DNA of 64,000 bases from the NCBI GenBank assembly GCA_015064735.1, contig SVRP01000010.1:1-64000 (forward strand), written 5' to 3'. This DNA is from Oscillospiraceae bacterium (GTDB lineage Bacteria > Bacillota > Clostridia > Oscillospirales > CAG-272). The notes under the pieces were generated by a model. It had not been told where the DNA came from, did no database searches, and saw only the letters and a program-made list of their open reading frames with translations. Numbering within the stretch: the first letter of the stretch is position 1; the number at the start of each line of letters is the position of its first letter. Both the position numbers and the translations under genes were made by a program. This document shows positions 16,285 through 26,300 of the stretch, piece after piece.

Positions 16285-18084
16285 ATGTTTAAAAGCAAAA
16301 TAAAAACAAAAAACGGCAATCCATGCTTATACATTGACGGTCAACCGACAACCGCTATGGCTTACACCACATATTTTGAGGAGCGAAGCTGCTGTGCGGA
16401 TTTTGCAAGAATAGGCTGCCGTTTGTTTTTTGTAAATACATCCTTCACCTCGCTTCCAATAAACAGCTACGCCACAGGCTTTTCTCCATTTCGCGTTGGC
16501 ATCTTTGAAAATATTAACACCCCTGATTACTCGGAGTTTGAGCGAGAGGTGCATAGGATCCTTAAGGCTTGCCCCGATGCTATAATTTTCCCAAGAATCT
16601 ACGTGAGTATGCCAAAATGGTGGGTTGACACTCACCTTGGAGAATGCGTTCTTACCAAAAAGGGCGGCTACCGTGAGATGCTGTTCTCAACGAGTTTCCG
16701 TCAGGACGGCGCAAAGCTTTTGGAGGAGTTTATAAATCACGTCAAAGCCTCGGATTACGCTTACAGCATCGGAGGGTGGCAGATTTGTGGCGGACAAACT
16801 CAGGAGTGGTTTCACCATGACCTATTCGGCAGTCTTTGCCAAGAGGCTGCCTCCCACTACACACGATGGTTAAAGGAAAAATACGGAGATAGCGAGGCCA
16901 CACTTCCCTCTCCTTGCGATTTCATATATCAAGAGAAAGGCGAAAACGCAAACGAAAACGCAATCAGGTATTCTCTCTTTTGCAACGAGGAAGTCGCAAA
17001 AACCGTCGAGCATTTTGCAAAAACGATTAAGGAAAGCACCGAGCATTCGCAAATCGTGGGAACATTTTACGGCTATTCGTTTGAATCCTGCGGTACCGTG
17101 CTTTTTGGCTCTCATGCACTCAGATGTCTGATAGATTCGCCAAATGTAGATTTCATTTCCTCACCAAACGCCTATCGGGGAAACAGAAGCTTTGGCATCG
17201 ACTGGGTAGATATGATACCCGTGGATTCACTCAGGCTCCACGGAAAGCTGTGCTTCATTGAGTGTGACGTAAGAACGTATTTGACAAAAGCCATCCAGGA
17301 TGTACGCCCCGGTGAATACGCCGATGATATGTACCGCACAGGTGACGGAGCCACGGTGTGGGTTGGTCCGCCTACGGTCGATCTTTCATGCGAGGCGCTG
17401 AGAAAATGCTTTGCCCATCAAATAACGAAGGGATCGGCAATATGGTGGTTTGATATGTGGGGCGGATGGTATGACGATCCGACCATAATGAAAGAATTGC
17501 TTGATATGAAGCATATTTATGACAACGGTCTTATAAAACCGTGCAAATCTCCATTAAATGAGGTCGTATTTTTCGCAGACGAGCGCGGATATGCACGGCT
17601 GTTCAATTCTTCACCACAGCTGAAAGGAATACACACAACGCGCCTTGCAATGGGCAACACCGGGGTTCCCTACGACATATTTATGGCGGAGGATGCCGAA
17701 CACATTCTCGCAAATTACAAGGCGGCGATCTTCCCTATGCCCGTAGCATCGGATGCGGGAAGGCGAGCGATGAGGCTTTGCGAGAAGATAGGGATTCCCT
17801 ATCTTACGGCAACCGCCGACCGTTACGAGCTGACCGTCGACGAATTGCGTGAATTTTACAAAGCCTACGGAATACATTTTTATACCGAAGAAAAGAACGT
17901 TGTCTATGTAGGGAACGGCTATATTGGACTTCATTCCGCAGTTGGAGGAACGAAACGTTTGCATTTGCCTCACACAGCTAACGTTTCATCGATATTCGGT
18001 GCAGAATTTTCCACACAAAATACCGACTTAATCGTATTTGAACTGAAAGAAAATGCAACCGCCCTTTTCGCTATTTCTCCATAA
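16285..18084 (+). CDS. Putative TIM-barrel glycoside hydrolase, GH42/GH35-like clan A
   Basis: The 599-residue cytosolic protein resembles beta-galactosidase-like TIM barrels: [12 protein letters not shown] at the start, [29 protein letters not shown] with a possible acid/base Glu, and [12 protein letters not shown] with a possible nucleophile Glu. A Trp-rich stretch ([16 protein letters not shown]) is followed by a Rossmann-like half. I cannot assign a CAZy family. Its place behind murQ suggests a MurNAc- or GlcNAc-containing glycoside. Start: two in-frame ATGs (16279, 16285); AAGGAG is only 2 bases from the first and 8 from the second. Confidence 0.6.
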   Translation: MFKSKIKTKNGNPCLYIDGQPTTAMAYTTYFEERSCCADFARIGCRLFFVNTSFTSLPINSYATGFSPFRVGIFENINTPDYSEFEREVHRILKACPDAIIFPRIYVSMPKWWVDTHLGECVLTKKGGYREMLFSTSFRQDGAKLLEEFINHVKASDYAYSIGGWQICGGQTQEWFHHDLFGSLCQEAASHYTRWLKEKYGDSEATLPSPCDFIYQEKGENANENAIRYSLFCNEEVAKTVEHFAKTIKESTEHSQIVGTFYGYSFESCGTVLFGSHALRCLIDSPNVDFISSPNAYRGNRSFGIDWVDMIPVDSLRLHGKLCFIECDVRTYLTKAIQDVRPGEYADDMYRTGDGATVWVGPPTVDLSCEALRKCFAHQITKGSAIWWFDMWGGWYDDPTIMKELLDMKHIYDNGLIKPCKSPLNEVVFFADERGYARLFNSSPQLKGIHTTRLAMGNTGVPYDIFMAEDAEHILANYKAAIFPMPVASDAGRRAMRLCEKIGIPYLTATADRYELTVDELREFYKAYGIHFYTEEKNVVYVGNGYIGLHSAVGGTKRLHLPHTANVSSIFGAEFSTQNTDLIVFELKENATALFAISP

Positions 18085-18099
18085 ATTATTCTAAAATTT

Positions 18100-18122
18100 G
18101 TTGTCCTTTATTGACCACACTC
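18100..18122 (+). repeat. 23-bp array right end, copy C
   Basis: Reads GTTGTCCTTT, then ATTGACCACACTC, 15 bp after the stop of the glycosidase gene. It differs from copy B at two positions. The detached spoIVB 3' end starts one base further on with TGAGCGG. Confidence 0.85.
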
Positions 18123-18123
18123 C

Positions 18124-18266
18124 TGAGCGGCTCCCCCATCCTCCAAAACGGCAAGATAGTCGGCGCGGTAACGCACGTTTTAATCAATGATCCGACCACA
18201 GGATACGGTATTTTTATTGAAAATATGCTGAACGACGCGCAAATGCCAGAGGCGCGGGCATCGTAA
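18124..18266 (+). pseudogene. spoIVB: Detached spoIVB 3' end, copy C (47 codons with stop)
   Basis: In frame from 18126 it reads [18 protein letters not shown] and on to [11 protein letters not shown]-stop. It has the same length as the intact gene's tail and only two substitutions in the first 35 residues (I6L, L11I), with many silent base changes. It has no start. It begins at the same codon as copy B, after the same 23-bp sequence, so two independent events used the same joint. A type-2 palindrome follows within 5 bp. Confidence 0.92.
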
Positions 18267-18270
18267 AACC

Positions 18271-18311
18271 AAAAGGCAATATCATTCCCTTTCGGTTTGA
18301 TATTGCCTTTT
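18271..18311. repeat. Type-2 palindrome P2
   Basis: GGCAATATCA (18275-18284) and TGATATTGCC (18298-18307), perfect 10-bp arms with A and T runs outside. It lies directly after spoIVB copy C and before the convergent SDR gene, and probably terminates both. Confidence 0.9.
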
Positions 18312-18315
18312 ACTG

Positions 18316-19101
18316 TTAATTTTGGGGGATAATGGGATATAACTGAATAGTATTTCCGCCGTCGACTACAAGCTCTGCGCCCGTGGTGTTCCTTGCATGC
18401 GCCGCAAAATAATATACGGCATCGGCTATGTCCTCACCTACGGCTACATCTCCGATGGGAGTATAGCGTGAAGGAACCTTTGCATAGAACTCGGGGTTCT
18501 TTTCCCAGCGGTCTGTCTTTATCATACCCGGAAGCACTGCGTTGACTCGAATATTGTATTTTCCAAGGTCAAGTGCAAGTCCGCGCATCATACCAAGCTG
18601 GCCGCCCTTGGAGGCTTCGTAAGCAATTCTGTCGGGGATCGCGCGATAGGCGGTGTTGGAATTGACAAAGACGATATTTCCGCCGCCATTGTCCTTCATT
18701 CTCTTTGCGGCATACTCAGACAGACAGTAATTCCAAACAATATTTGTGTTGAGCACCTTCATAAAATCGGCGAGGGAAATTTCAAATATCTTCTGTCCAA
18801 GCCCCTGATCCGCGGCATTAAGCACAAGAGTTTCTACAAATAATCCGCGTCTGTCGATATCAGCAAACATTTTATTCACAGACTCCTCGTCTACCGTTCT
18901 CTCGTCAGTAAGCGAGTCGATATGATATCCGATCACCGTGATGCTCGGGAATTTTTTCCTGTATTCATTTTCTTTTGCGTGAACCTTTTCCGAGTTTCGT
19001 CCTGTAAAAATTACGTTATATCCCTCGGACGCAAATTTTTCTACGATTGCAACTCCCGTGTTGATACAAGCACCTGTTATAAGTACAGCTTTTTTATTCA
19101 T
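18316..19101 (-). CDS. Short-chain dehydrogenase/reductase
   Basis: The 261-residue classical SDR has the cofactor motif TGACINTGVA near residues 9-18, NAADQG (NAG-like), NSNTAYRAIP with the Ser, and the YEASKGG active-site Tyr/Lys; the tail is ELVVDGGNTIQLYP. The cofactor loop has TGACINTG instead of the common TGxxxGIG. It is the last gene of a four-gene operon with a GH39-like enzyme, a sugar-acid dehydratase and a lactonase-like protein, so a sugar dehydrogenase role is likely. It overlaps the GH39-like stop (TAATG). Confidence 0.82.
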   Translation of the reverse strand: MNKKAVLITGACINTGVAIVEKFASEGYNVIFTGRNSEKVHAKENEYRKKFPSITVIGYHIDSLTDERTVDEESVNKMFADIDRRGLFVETLVLNAADQGLGQKIFEISLADFMKVLNTNIVWNYCLSEYAAKRMKDNGGGNIVFVNSNTAYRAIPDRIAYEASKGGQLGMMRGLALDLGKYNIRVNAVLPGMIKTDRWEKNPEFYAKVPSRYTPIGDVAVGEDIADAVYYFAAHARNTTGAELVVDGGNTIQLYPIIPQN

Positions 19102-20504
19102 TACAGCCCTCCAAAAATGAGAATCAAGGGATAATCTTTTATTGGGAGCAAGCTAAGCTTTATATTGCCGAATTCATCTCTTTGCATGATCTCGGGCGGT
19201 ATCTCGTAGATCGTTCCGTCAAGAGGATCCACAAGACTTACGTCGCCTAAATCTGCACAATTAAATGAAACCGCGCTTTCAAGGTCGGTTGTGAGATGAT
19301 TTACAGGGCACCAATAAGCAAATGCCAAGGAGCCGTTATCCAATCGGAAGCCGTAGCTCTCTATCTCAACCCACGAAACGCTGGGAATTCGACCGCAGTG
19401 GAGTGCGTTTTCCACATCCACAAGAATGGGCAGATCGGTTTCGGTCACATTCCCCTCAAAAATTGACGCAAGATAGGAAAGCGTGTAGTAGGATGGCTTT
19501 TTCGGGTATTCTCCCGTAGCTATTCCGTTTTCGTCAAACTCCGCACCGAGGACCCCGAAATATCCGTAATCCTGATAGCTTGCCTTGTCTCCCACCTTAC
19601 CGCGGAGGGCTTCCATCATATCCATGCAGGAGAAATACGAGGTAAACTTTACGCCCATTCCAAGATCGGTAATAAGGTGGCGAAGCATGTGCTTACACTG
19701 TTTTCTCGGTGTCCATCCGCCATCCTTCAATGCTCCGTGTCCGAAGGGACGGGACTGTGCTCCCGATTCTCCCTGAATTATCTCAATAGACGTATTATAC
19801 CTGTTTATAAGCGCGCGCAACGCCTTAATTGAAGGTCTGATCCTATTATCGTCAAAATGATAAGCGTGGAAGGATACGGCATCTATCTCGTTCGCCATAC
19901 CCGTTTTAAACGCCTCGTTCAGGTAGGGGATATTTACCTTGCAAAGCGCTCCGCCGATGATATATGCCGACGGATTTCCCTCACGCAGGGCGCGGGCGGT
20001 ACGTATTGTGAACTTTCCAAGCTCTGTAGCGTTTACTCCGTGCTTCCAGCAATGTAGTCCGTCTGGCTCATTCCATATCTCGAAATGTGTAACCCTTCCT
20101 ACATAGTGCTTTGAGAGAGCTACGCAGTAGTTATGCCATGCCTCTATCTGTTCTTCTGTATGGATGGGAGGACAGCCAACAGCTCCGAACACCTCCTCTG
20201 CCATGCCGCCGTAAATGGCGTTTCCATAGCAAACACAGATCCAAGGAGTCATATTTCGCGCGATTATCTTGTCAACGATAGAGTCAAGCCACGCAAAGTC
20301 ATAAACGCCCTTGACCTTCTCTGTTTTCTGCCAGCCTGACTGAATACGAACCCATTTTATACCGATCTCGCTCATTTTGTCATAAGCCTTTTCGGGATCA
20401 AAGGCATCGCGGTCAAGCTTTTCAAACCCGATACCAAGCCTTGACGAGGATATCTCCGAGGCTTTTTTTGTTTTTACTTTTCCGATTTCTTTTAGTCTGT
20501 ACAT
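19101..20504 (-). CDS. GH39-like glycosidase (beta-xylosidase type), cytoplasmic
   Basis: The 467-residue clan-A TIM barrel has KWVRIQSGW, the acid/base Glu in HFEIWNEPDG and the probable nucleophile Glu in EIIQGESGAQ, in the order of GH39/GH5. There is no signal peptide. The C-terminal ~100 residues form a beta-rich domain, as in GH39 xylosidases. It should release a monosaccharide that the neighbouring dehydrogenase, lactonase-like protein and dehydratase then process. The start follows GAGGTG by 6 bases. Confidence 0.72.
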   Translation of the reverse strand: MYRLKEIGKVKTKKASEISSSRLGIGFEKLDRDAFDPEKAYDKMSEIGIKWVRIQSGWQKTEKVKGVYDFAWLDSIVDKIIARNMTPWICVCYGNAIYGGMAEEVFGAVGCPPIHTEEQIEAWHNYCVALSKHYVGRVTHFEIWNEPDGLHCWKHGVNATELGKFTIRTARALREGNPSAYIIGGALCKVNIPYLNEAFKTGMANEIDAVSFHAYHFDDNRIRPSIKALRALINRYNTSIEIIQGESGAQSRPFGHGALKDGGWTPRKQCKHMLRHLITDLGMGVKFTSYFSCMDMMEALRGKVGDKASYQDYGYFGVLGAEFDENGIATGEYPKKPSYYTLSYLASIFEGNVTETDLPILVDVENALHCGRIPSVSWVEIESYGFRLDNGSLAFAYWCPVNHLTTDLESAVSFNCADLGDVSLVDPLDGTIYEIPPEIMQRDEFGNIKLSLLPIKDYPLILIFGGL

Positions 20505-20513
20505 GATTTCACC

Positions 20514-21674
20514 TCAAAAATAGAATTCTGTTTTAGCGGGTCTTATGTCTGTCAGCGCGCCTGTGTAATGGCGGAGATTATGCTCAACGTAAGGGTGTTC
20601 AAGACAGGCCTCCTCGTTAAGCTCTATGCCGAGTCCCGGCTTGTCGCCGATCTTTATACGTCCGTTTTCATAAACGAGGCTTTCGTCGGTAACGTCCTTG
20701 CGCCAGTCAACGTCGCTGTACATAATTTCAAGAATACAGAAATTGGGGCAGCAAGCCGCAAGCTGAAGGGTTGCCGCGTTTGCCACAGGACCCGAGGGAT
20801 TGTGGGGAGCGAATGGAATGTAATTCGCTTCGGCAATCGCCGCGATCTTCTTAAGCTCCATAATACCGCCCGCGTGGGAGATATCGGGCTGAATGTAGTC
20901 GCAAGCACGGCGGCGGAATAGCTCGTTGTAATCAAAGCGAGTATAGAGTCTTTCACCCGCAGATATTGCCACGGGAGATTTTGCTCTCACCGCTTCAAGC
21001 GCTTCAAGGTTGTTGGGTGGCACGGGTTCTTCAAGGAACATAGGCTTGAACTGCGCTACCTCCTGCGCTATCTTGATTCCCGTGGGAACGTCAAAGCGTC
21101 CGTGAGCTTCGATAAGCAGATCGACCTCGTCGCCAACCGCATCACGAACCGCGGCAATACAGCGCAAAGCCTTGTCAAGGTCTTTATTGGAAATCTGCAA
21201 ATAGCTCTTTCCGAAGGGGTCCCACTTCATAGCGGTAACGCCCCGCTTGACAGCTTCCTTAGCCTTTGCCCCAAACTCCTCGGGCTCTTTAGCCCCTGCA
21301 AACCAACCGTTGACATATATGCGGCAGTCCTCGTTCACTTTGCCGCCGAGGAGCTGATAAACGGGAACGCCGAGAGATTTTCCGAGGATATCCCAGAGCG
21401 CCATCTCCACAGCGGAGAGCGCCGACATAAGCACCGCACCGCCTCTCCAATAGGCATCGCGGTAGATGTCGTGATAGTGTTTTTCGATCTGCCGTGGGTC
21501 TTTTCCCACAAGATAGCTCTTGATGTGCTCGATTGCTCCAACCAGAGCTTTTTCTTTATATTCAAGAGTTCCTTCTCCCACACCCGTGATGCCCTCGTCG
21601 GTATAGACCTTGACAAACACCCAATTGGTGCGAAAGCAATCGACCACAAAGGTCTTAACGTCTGTTACTTTCAT
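20514..21674 (-). CDS. Enolase-superfamily sugar-acid dehydratase (galactonate dehydratase-like)
   Basis: The 386-residue protein has the mandelate racemase/DgoD pattern: metal-ligand Glu/Asp sites in LLIEAHGRFD, MFLEEPVPP and SAGERLYTR, then DISHAGGI and FAPHNPSGPVANAA with the catalytic His. Such enzymes use Mg2+ to remove water from aldonic acids, giving 2-keto-3-deoxy acids. D-galactonate is the best-known substrate of close relatives, but xylonate, arabinonate or gluconate cannot be excluded. It lies 9 bp upstream of the GH39-like gene in one operon. Confidence 0.85.
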   Translation of the reverse strand: MKVTDVKTFVVDCFRTNWVFVKVYTDEGITGVGEGTLEYKEKALVGAIEHIKSYLVGKDPRQIEKHYHDIYRDAYWRGGAVLMSALSAVEMALWDILGKSLGVPVYQLLGGKVNEDCRIYVNGWFAGAKEPEEFGAKAKEAVKRGVTAMKWDPFGKSYLQISNKDLDKALRCIAAVRDAVGDEVDLLIEAHGRFDVPTGIKIAQEVAQFKPMFLEEPVPPNNLEALEAVRAKSPVAISAGERLYTRFDYNELFRRRACDYIQPDISHAGGIMELKKIAAIAEANYIPFAPHNPSGPVANAATLQLAACCPNFCILEIMYSDVDWRKDVTDESLVYENGRIKIGDKPGLGIELNEEACLEHPYVEHNLRHYTGALTDIRPAKTEFYF

Positions 21675-21677
21675 TTC

Positions 21678-22361
21678 TTATAACTCCCTTTCTTTATATA
21701 ATTCCAAAATTATTTTATTTTCCCCGTCAAAAATATCGGGAGATTTGTTGTCAAACATACCTACGTGATAAGGAACGGCACGTCTTGCGCCGCAAGCATG
21801 GAAAAATCTCACGGCATCCGTTGCGTTCATATTATTTCCCACTCCGTTTATGGGAAGAAATACAAGGTCGATGTTCTCGGGAAGATCGGAAAATATCGCC
21901 TTGCTGTAAAGAGTATCGCCTGTTACGTAATATACCTTGTTTTCGGCAAGATCCTCGATTATAACGCCTATGGCATATGCATCGCTGTGTACCGCTCTTA
22001 CCGCACAAAAACGGATACCCTTGTCAGTCCACTCGGTGTGTCGGTTAAAAAGCACGTAGCTGTGGTTCTTACCGTGACATCTTGCCTTTTGCCATACCGA
22101 GAACGGGCATAACACCGTCATTGGCTTTCTAGATTCTCCGAGAAATACAGGCACAGTTTCGGGATCGTAATGGTCAAGGTGATCGTGCGTAAATATCATA
22201 AAATCGGGCTCAATATTAAATAGCTCCTCTTTTACGGGAACGCGTCGAAAATTTTGCGGTTCGACCTTTTCCACGCTGTTTGACAAATACGGGTCGATCA
22301 TTATTTTTATTTTTCCGTTATCAAAAAGCAATCCTGCCTGTCCAAGCCACGTTATTTTCAT
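21678..22361 (-). CDS. Metallo-beta-lactamase-fold hydrolase, UlaG-like lactonase candidate
   Basis: 227 residues starting MKITWLGQAGLLFDNG, with THDHLDHYDPETV as the zinc/manganese motif and a late AVPYHVGMFD. This matches the UlaG/UPF0173 branch, which includes L-ascorbate-6-phosphate lactonase. As the first gene of the operon with a sugar dehydrogenase and a dehydratase, it may open a sugar lactone. Start: the frame is open to 22421, but the ATG at 22361 lies 5 bases behind AAAGGAGGAG. Confidence 0.78.
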   Translation of the reverse strand: MKITWLGQAGLLFDNGKIKIMIDPYLSNSVEKVEPQNFRRVPVKEELFNIEPDFMIFTHDHLDHYDPETVPVFLGESRKPMTVLCPFSVWQKARCHGKNHSYVLFNRHTEWTDKGIRFCAVRAVHSDAYAIGVIIEDLAENKVYYVTGDTLYSKAIFSDLPENIDLVFLPINGVGNNMNATDAVRFFHACGARRAVPYHVGMFDNKSPDIFDGENKIILELYKEREL

Positions 22362-22379
22362 AAAAGCTCCTCCTTTATG

Positions 22380-22408
22380 TTGACATTGCTTTGATTTTAT
22401 TGTATAAT
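22380..22408 (+). promoter_or_regulatory. Consensus promoter of the AraC gene at 22476
   Basis: TTGACA (22380-22385), 17 bp, TATAAT (22403-22408). It sits between the divergent lactonase operon and the araC-type gene; the minus-strand promoter is not obvious, as expected for an activated promoter. Confidence 0.85.
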
Positions 22409-22475
22409 ATTTCTTGTTCATAAACTACATAATATTTGTCGTATTTATTAGATATCTTGTCATTTTGGAGTGGCT

Positions 22476-23288
22476 ATGAAGAAAATTGTTTTACCTCAGA
22501 TCGTTGCAGTCGGAATATACAATTCCCAGATCGCAATAAAAAACCGAACCATATCAAAAAACAGAAAAACGACGATGTTTGAGCTTGAGCTTCCCATCGG
22601 TGATGGGGGTATGTCATATATCGATGACGAATCCCACCCCATCAACGAGAATACGGTCATCTGCGCAAAGCCGGGGCAGATCCGACATACCCGTTTGCCC
22701 TTTAAGTGCTATTACATACATATGATAGTTACCGAGGGGGATCTTGGCGATATACTTACCGCTCTCCCGAACTATATTGATCTTTCGTATACAGACCGTA
22801 TCAAGGAGATCTTTACGTCGCTGTGTGAGCATTATAACACGGGAATTGCAAACGACGATATCCTGCTTCAAAGTTTGATTCTTAAGCTCATATATATATT
22901 AAGCGAAAATTCCGCTTCCGTCATAAAATCCACGCAGAAAAGCAACAATCAAAAAACAATAGAGCGAACCCTTGAATATATCAACAACAATCTGTCCGCC
23001 GATCTTACACTTGAAAGGTTAGCAAGCGCGGCAAACTTCAATGCGATATATTTTCACAAGCTGTTCAAAGCGTCAACGGGGAAAACTCTGCACGAATACG
23101 TAGAAGAGCAACGGATCAAAAAATCCATAAGCCTGCTCATATCCACCAATATGACACTTGCGCAAATCGCATACGAGTGCGGCTTTTCATCACAGTCGTA
23201 TTTCAGCTATGCCTTCAAAAAGAAAAAAGGGACAACTCCGCGGGAATACACGAAAAGAATTCAATTAAAATATGAAAACGTGAAATAA
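22476..23288 (+). CDS. AraC-family regulator (GH39/dehydratase unit)
   Basis: 270 residues: an N-terminal cupin-like half and a C-terminal AraC domain (LTLERLASAANFNAIYFHKLFKAS, TLAQIAYECGFSSQSYFSYAFKKKKGTTPREY). It is divergent from the four-gene catabolic operon and most likely its activator. ATG at 22476 chosen over the GTG at 22470 because TTGGAG is then 5 bases away. Confidence 0.88.
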   Translation: MKKIVLPQIVAVGIYNSQIAIKNRTISKNRKTTMFELELPIGDGGMSYIDDESHPINENTVICAKPGQIRHTRLPFKCYYIHMIVTEGDLGDILTALPNYIDLSYTDRIKEIFTSLCEHYNTGIANDDILLQSLILKLIYILSENSASVIKSTQKSNNQKTIERTLEYINNNLSADLTLERLASAANFNAIYFHKLFKASTGKTLHEYVEEQRIKKSISLLISTNMTLAQIAYECGFSSQSYFSYAFKKKKGTTPREYTKRIQLKYENVK

Positions 23289-23319
23289 TTTTTCGAGCTT
23301 ACCGTTACATCTTAACTCA

Positions 23320-23361
23320 AAAAGGCAATATCATTCCGAAATCGGTTTGATATTGCCTTTT
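23320..23361. repeat. Type-2 palindrome P3
   Basis: GGCAATATCA (23324-23333) and TGATATTGCC (23348-23357). Inside, CCGA-AA-TCGG forms a second short stem beyond a TT/TT bulge. It is located between convergent araC and GH2 genes; a likely bidirectional terminator. No spoIVB fragment is attached. Confidence 0.9.
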
Positions 23362-23375
23362 GATGTTTGTAGGTG

Positions 23376-26300
23376 TTATTCCTTATTGCATTCCACAATG
23401 TTTACGTAATCGCGTTTCTCATCGTAGATATGCGTTTCTCCAAGCTTCTCGGTAACCGCGTCAAAGCGTTTTCTTGAAAGCTCAAGCAATCCTTCCCCGT
23501 CACTGCAAGCAGAGAGCATAAATGCAAATCTGAATTCGTGGGCGCGAAGCTCGTAGCATTCCTCGGGATCGGGACCGCAGGATTTGCTTCCGAGGCCTCT
23601 CATGGCATAATCGATATACAGATAGTTTTTATCCGATTTTTTAAGCTCGTTTCTGTGTCTTGCCTCTATAAGATCCGAAAGAGTAAAGTCGTGATACGAG
23701 AACGAAAAGGTTTCCGAGCCGATAACCGAAAGTGTTTTGTTGCCGCCGAATATCTTAACAAAGCGCGTATCGACCCTCGTACCGCATTCCTGAGGAACGT
23801 CGTACATAAAGTTCATTTCGTCCACCTTCTTTGTATAAAGTCCGAAATTGCAATGCTCACAGCGGTCGACGTAGCATTCATCCTCGCCCCGTCCGTACCA
23901 TGTAGCATTGTCCATTTTGCTGTCAAGCTCAAAGAACACACCGAGCCTTGGAATCGTTTCGGCAAATTTTCCGTACGGTGTGCCGTGAATATCGACAAGC
24001 ACATTCCCGTCTCTCATGACAGTATATACGATGTTTACGTCAAAACCGCCAAATTTCGAGATGGGAGCCCACTTGCCGACGACCTTGATCTCAAGGCTGC
24101 CACTATCGGAATAATTGACCCTTGAGCCCAGCTCCACAAACTCAAAGTAGGGGTAAAGCCGTTTTTTCCAGTCCTTTATCCAGCGTTCGCTCCACCCAAC
24201 TATACCGTCGTTATCGATTGGAGCTCTGTAAAGATTTAAGGTCATTGGCGAGTCAAGAAGCACGGCTCCGTCCTTTTTCACGTAAGAAAGCATGCCGTTT
24301 TCGATTTTTATCTCGAAATTATCCGATCCGACCGTGATATGATCCTCTTTTCTTTCCACACGGAAATCGTCTTTTTGGGGCACAAACGTCGGCTTCGGCT
24401 CCAAAATTCCGAGCGAGACCTGCTTGAAGGCAAGCTCAGCGCCGCTATCGTCATAAAAATGAAGATTGACAAAATACTCCGCCCCGGGCTCCGGGTTACC
24501 GACCGCTGTATCGATCTCAAGGGCAACGGTTTCGTAAGGCGCGACCGACGGCAATCTCATTTCGCCACTTCTCTTTGTAATGTAATCCTCGCAAAGCTCC
24601 CAACGTAACGTAACGTAATCAAGCGCTCTGAAATCATTTGTGTTCGTAAGAAGTATCTTTCCGTTTTCATAGGTTACATATGTAGGAGAAAGTATGTTTT
24701 TGCACTCACGGAGAGATGGCTTGGGCGTACCGTCCGACAGACAGTATCCGTCCATTGAGAAATTTGACCAGTGATTTATATCTCCAAAATCGCCGCCGTA
24801 CTTATAAAACGCATTTCCCTCTTCGTCCTCGGCGTAAAATCCGTGATTCTTGAATTCCCACACGTAACCGCCGCAAATGTGCCGATGTCGGTATACGTAG
24901 TCCCAGGTATCCTTCATAAGGCCCGGACTGTTGCCCATGGCGTGCCCGTATTCCAGCATCATTACCGGCTTTCCATCCTTTGGAAAGCTCATAAGCGTTT
25001 CCATCGTGAAGTATCCAAAAGCACGAAAATCGCTTATAACAGGCTCGCGTCCATTATCCCCCGTGTGCATAACAGGCTTTTTGACCGACCGAGATTTCAG
25101 ATATTCAAAGCATTTATGTAGGTTTTCTCCGTCGCCGTTTTCGTTTCCAAGAGTCCATATGGATATACACGTCTCATTTTTGTCGCGCTCATACATTCTG
25201 CTCACACGATCGCAGTATGCCTCAAGCCACCTCGGATGCTTCGAAAAATACCCCATATCGCCACACACGTACGCGCCGTGCGTTTCAATATCCGCCTCGT
25301 TCATAACGTATATTCCAAGCTCGGTGCAAAGCTCATAAAAGGCAGGATTGTTGGGATAGTGCGAACAACGTATCGCATTGAAATTATGTGATTTTATAAG
25401 TCGAAGCTCCCGCTCTGTTTGTTCAACCGTAATTGCTCTTCCGTTTTTCGGATCATGCTCGTGGCGGTTGACGCCCTTCAGGGTTATCTGTCTGCCATCT
25501 AATAAAAGCTTATTTCCTTCAACAGTAAATTCGGCAAATCCAACTCTTTTTGTGTGGATCTCCAAAACATTATCTTCCGATAACAGCTCGATAGTAAGCT
25601 CGTAAGTATACGGCTGCTCTGCGTTCCATCTGACGGGTTCTTCTATATCAAAGCGAAACGAAGGTCTTGCCTGCGCAAAAACGGTCTGCGACTTTTCTCC
25701 GACAGCCACCCTAACGGCGGTAGCCTCGCTAACGTCTCCGTTAAGTGTAACGTCTGCAAATAAAGTATTTCCCTCTGTTCTGATGCAGTAATCCCAGACA
25801 AAAGTGTCATTAAGCGTATAGAGCATAACGTCGCGGAAGATCCCACTTGCCAAGAGCATATCCTGATTTTCAAGATACGTTCCGTCCGAATAGGTAAATA
25901 CCTTAACACAAAGAAGATTTTCGCCATCGCATATCAGCGAGGTAACGTCAAATTCGGCAGGCATTCTGCTTCCCTTGGAAAATCCAACGTATTCGCCGTT
26001 GAGATAGACAAAAAACGCGCTGTCAACTCCGCCAAGGTAAAGTATCTTTCTTCCGCCCGAGCTTGCCGTAAAACGCTTACGGTAATATCCCACGGGATTT
26101 CTGTTTCCTACGTAAGGCGGTACAAACGGTATAGGATATTCAACGTTTGGGTAAAGTGGCGCCGAATAACCGTGATATTGCCACATGGACGGCACCGGAA
26201 GGCTGTCCCATTCACCGTCCTCAAAATCGAGCCTGTAAAAATCCTTGATGTCGTCCTTTTCACGGTAGCAGAAGCTGTATTCTCCGTTAAGATCGAGGAT

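Noticed and set aside
10982-18122. Integron attC sites
   Set aside because: The arms GTTGTCC/GGACAAC do not fit the GTTRRRY/RYYYAAC core, no integron integrase is present, and units are multi-gene with promoters.
14004-18266. Silent cassettes for antigenic variation of SpoIVB
   Set aside because: The copies encode almost the same residues; exchange would not change the protein surface.
23228-23240. Another copy of the array end (GGGACAAC)
   Set aside because: It lies inside the AraC coding sequence (KKGTTPREY) and matches only 8 bases.
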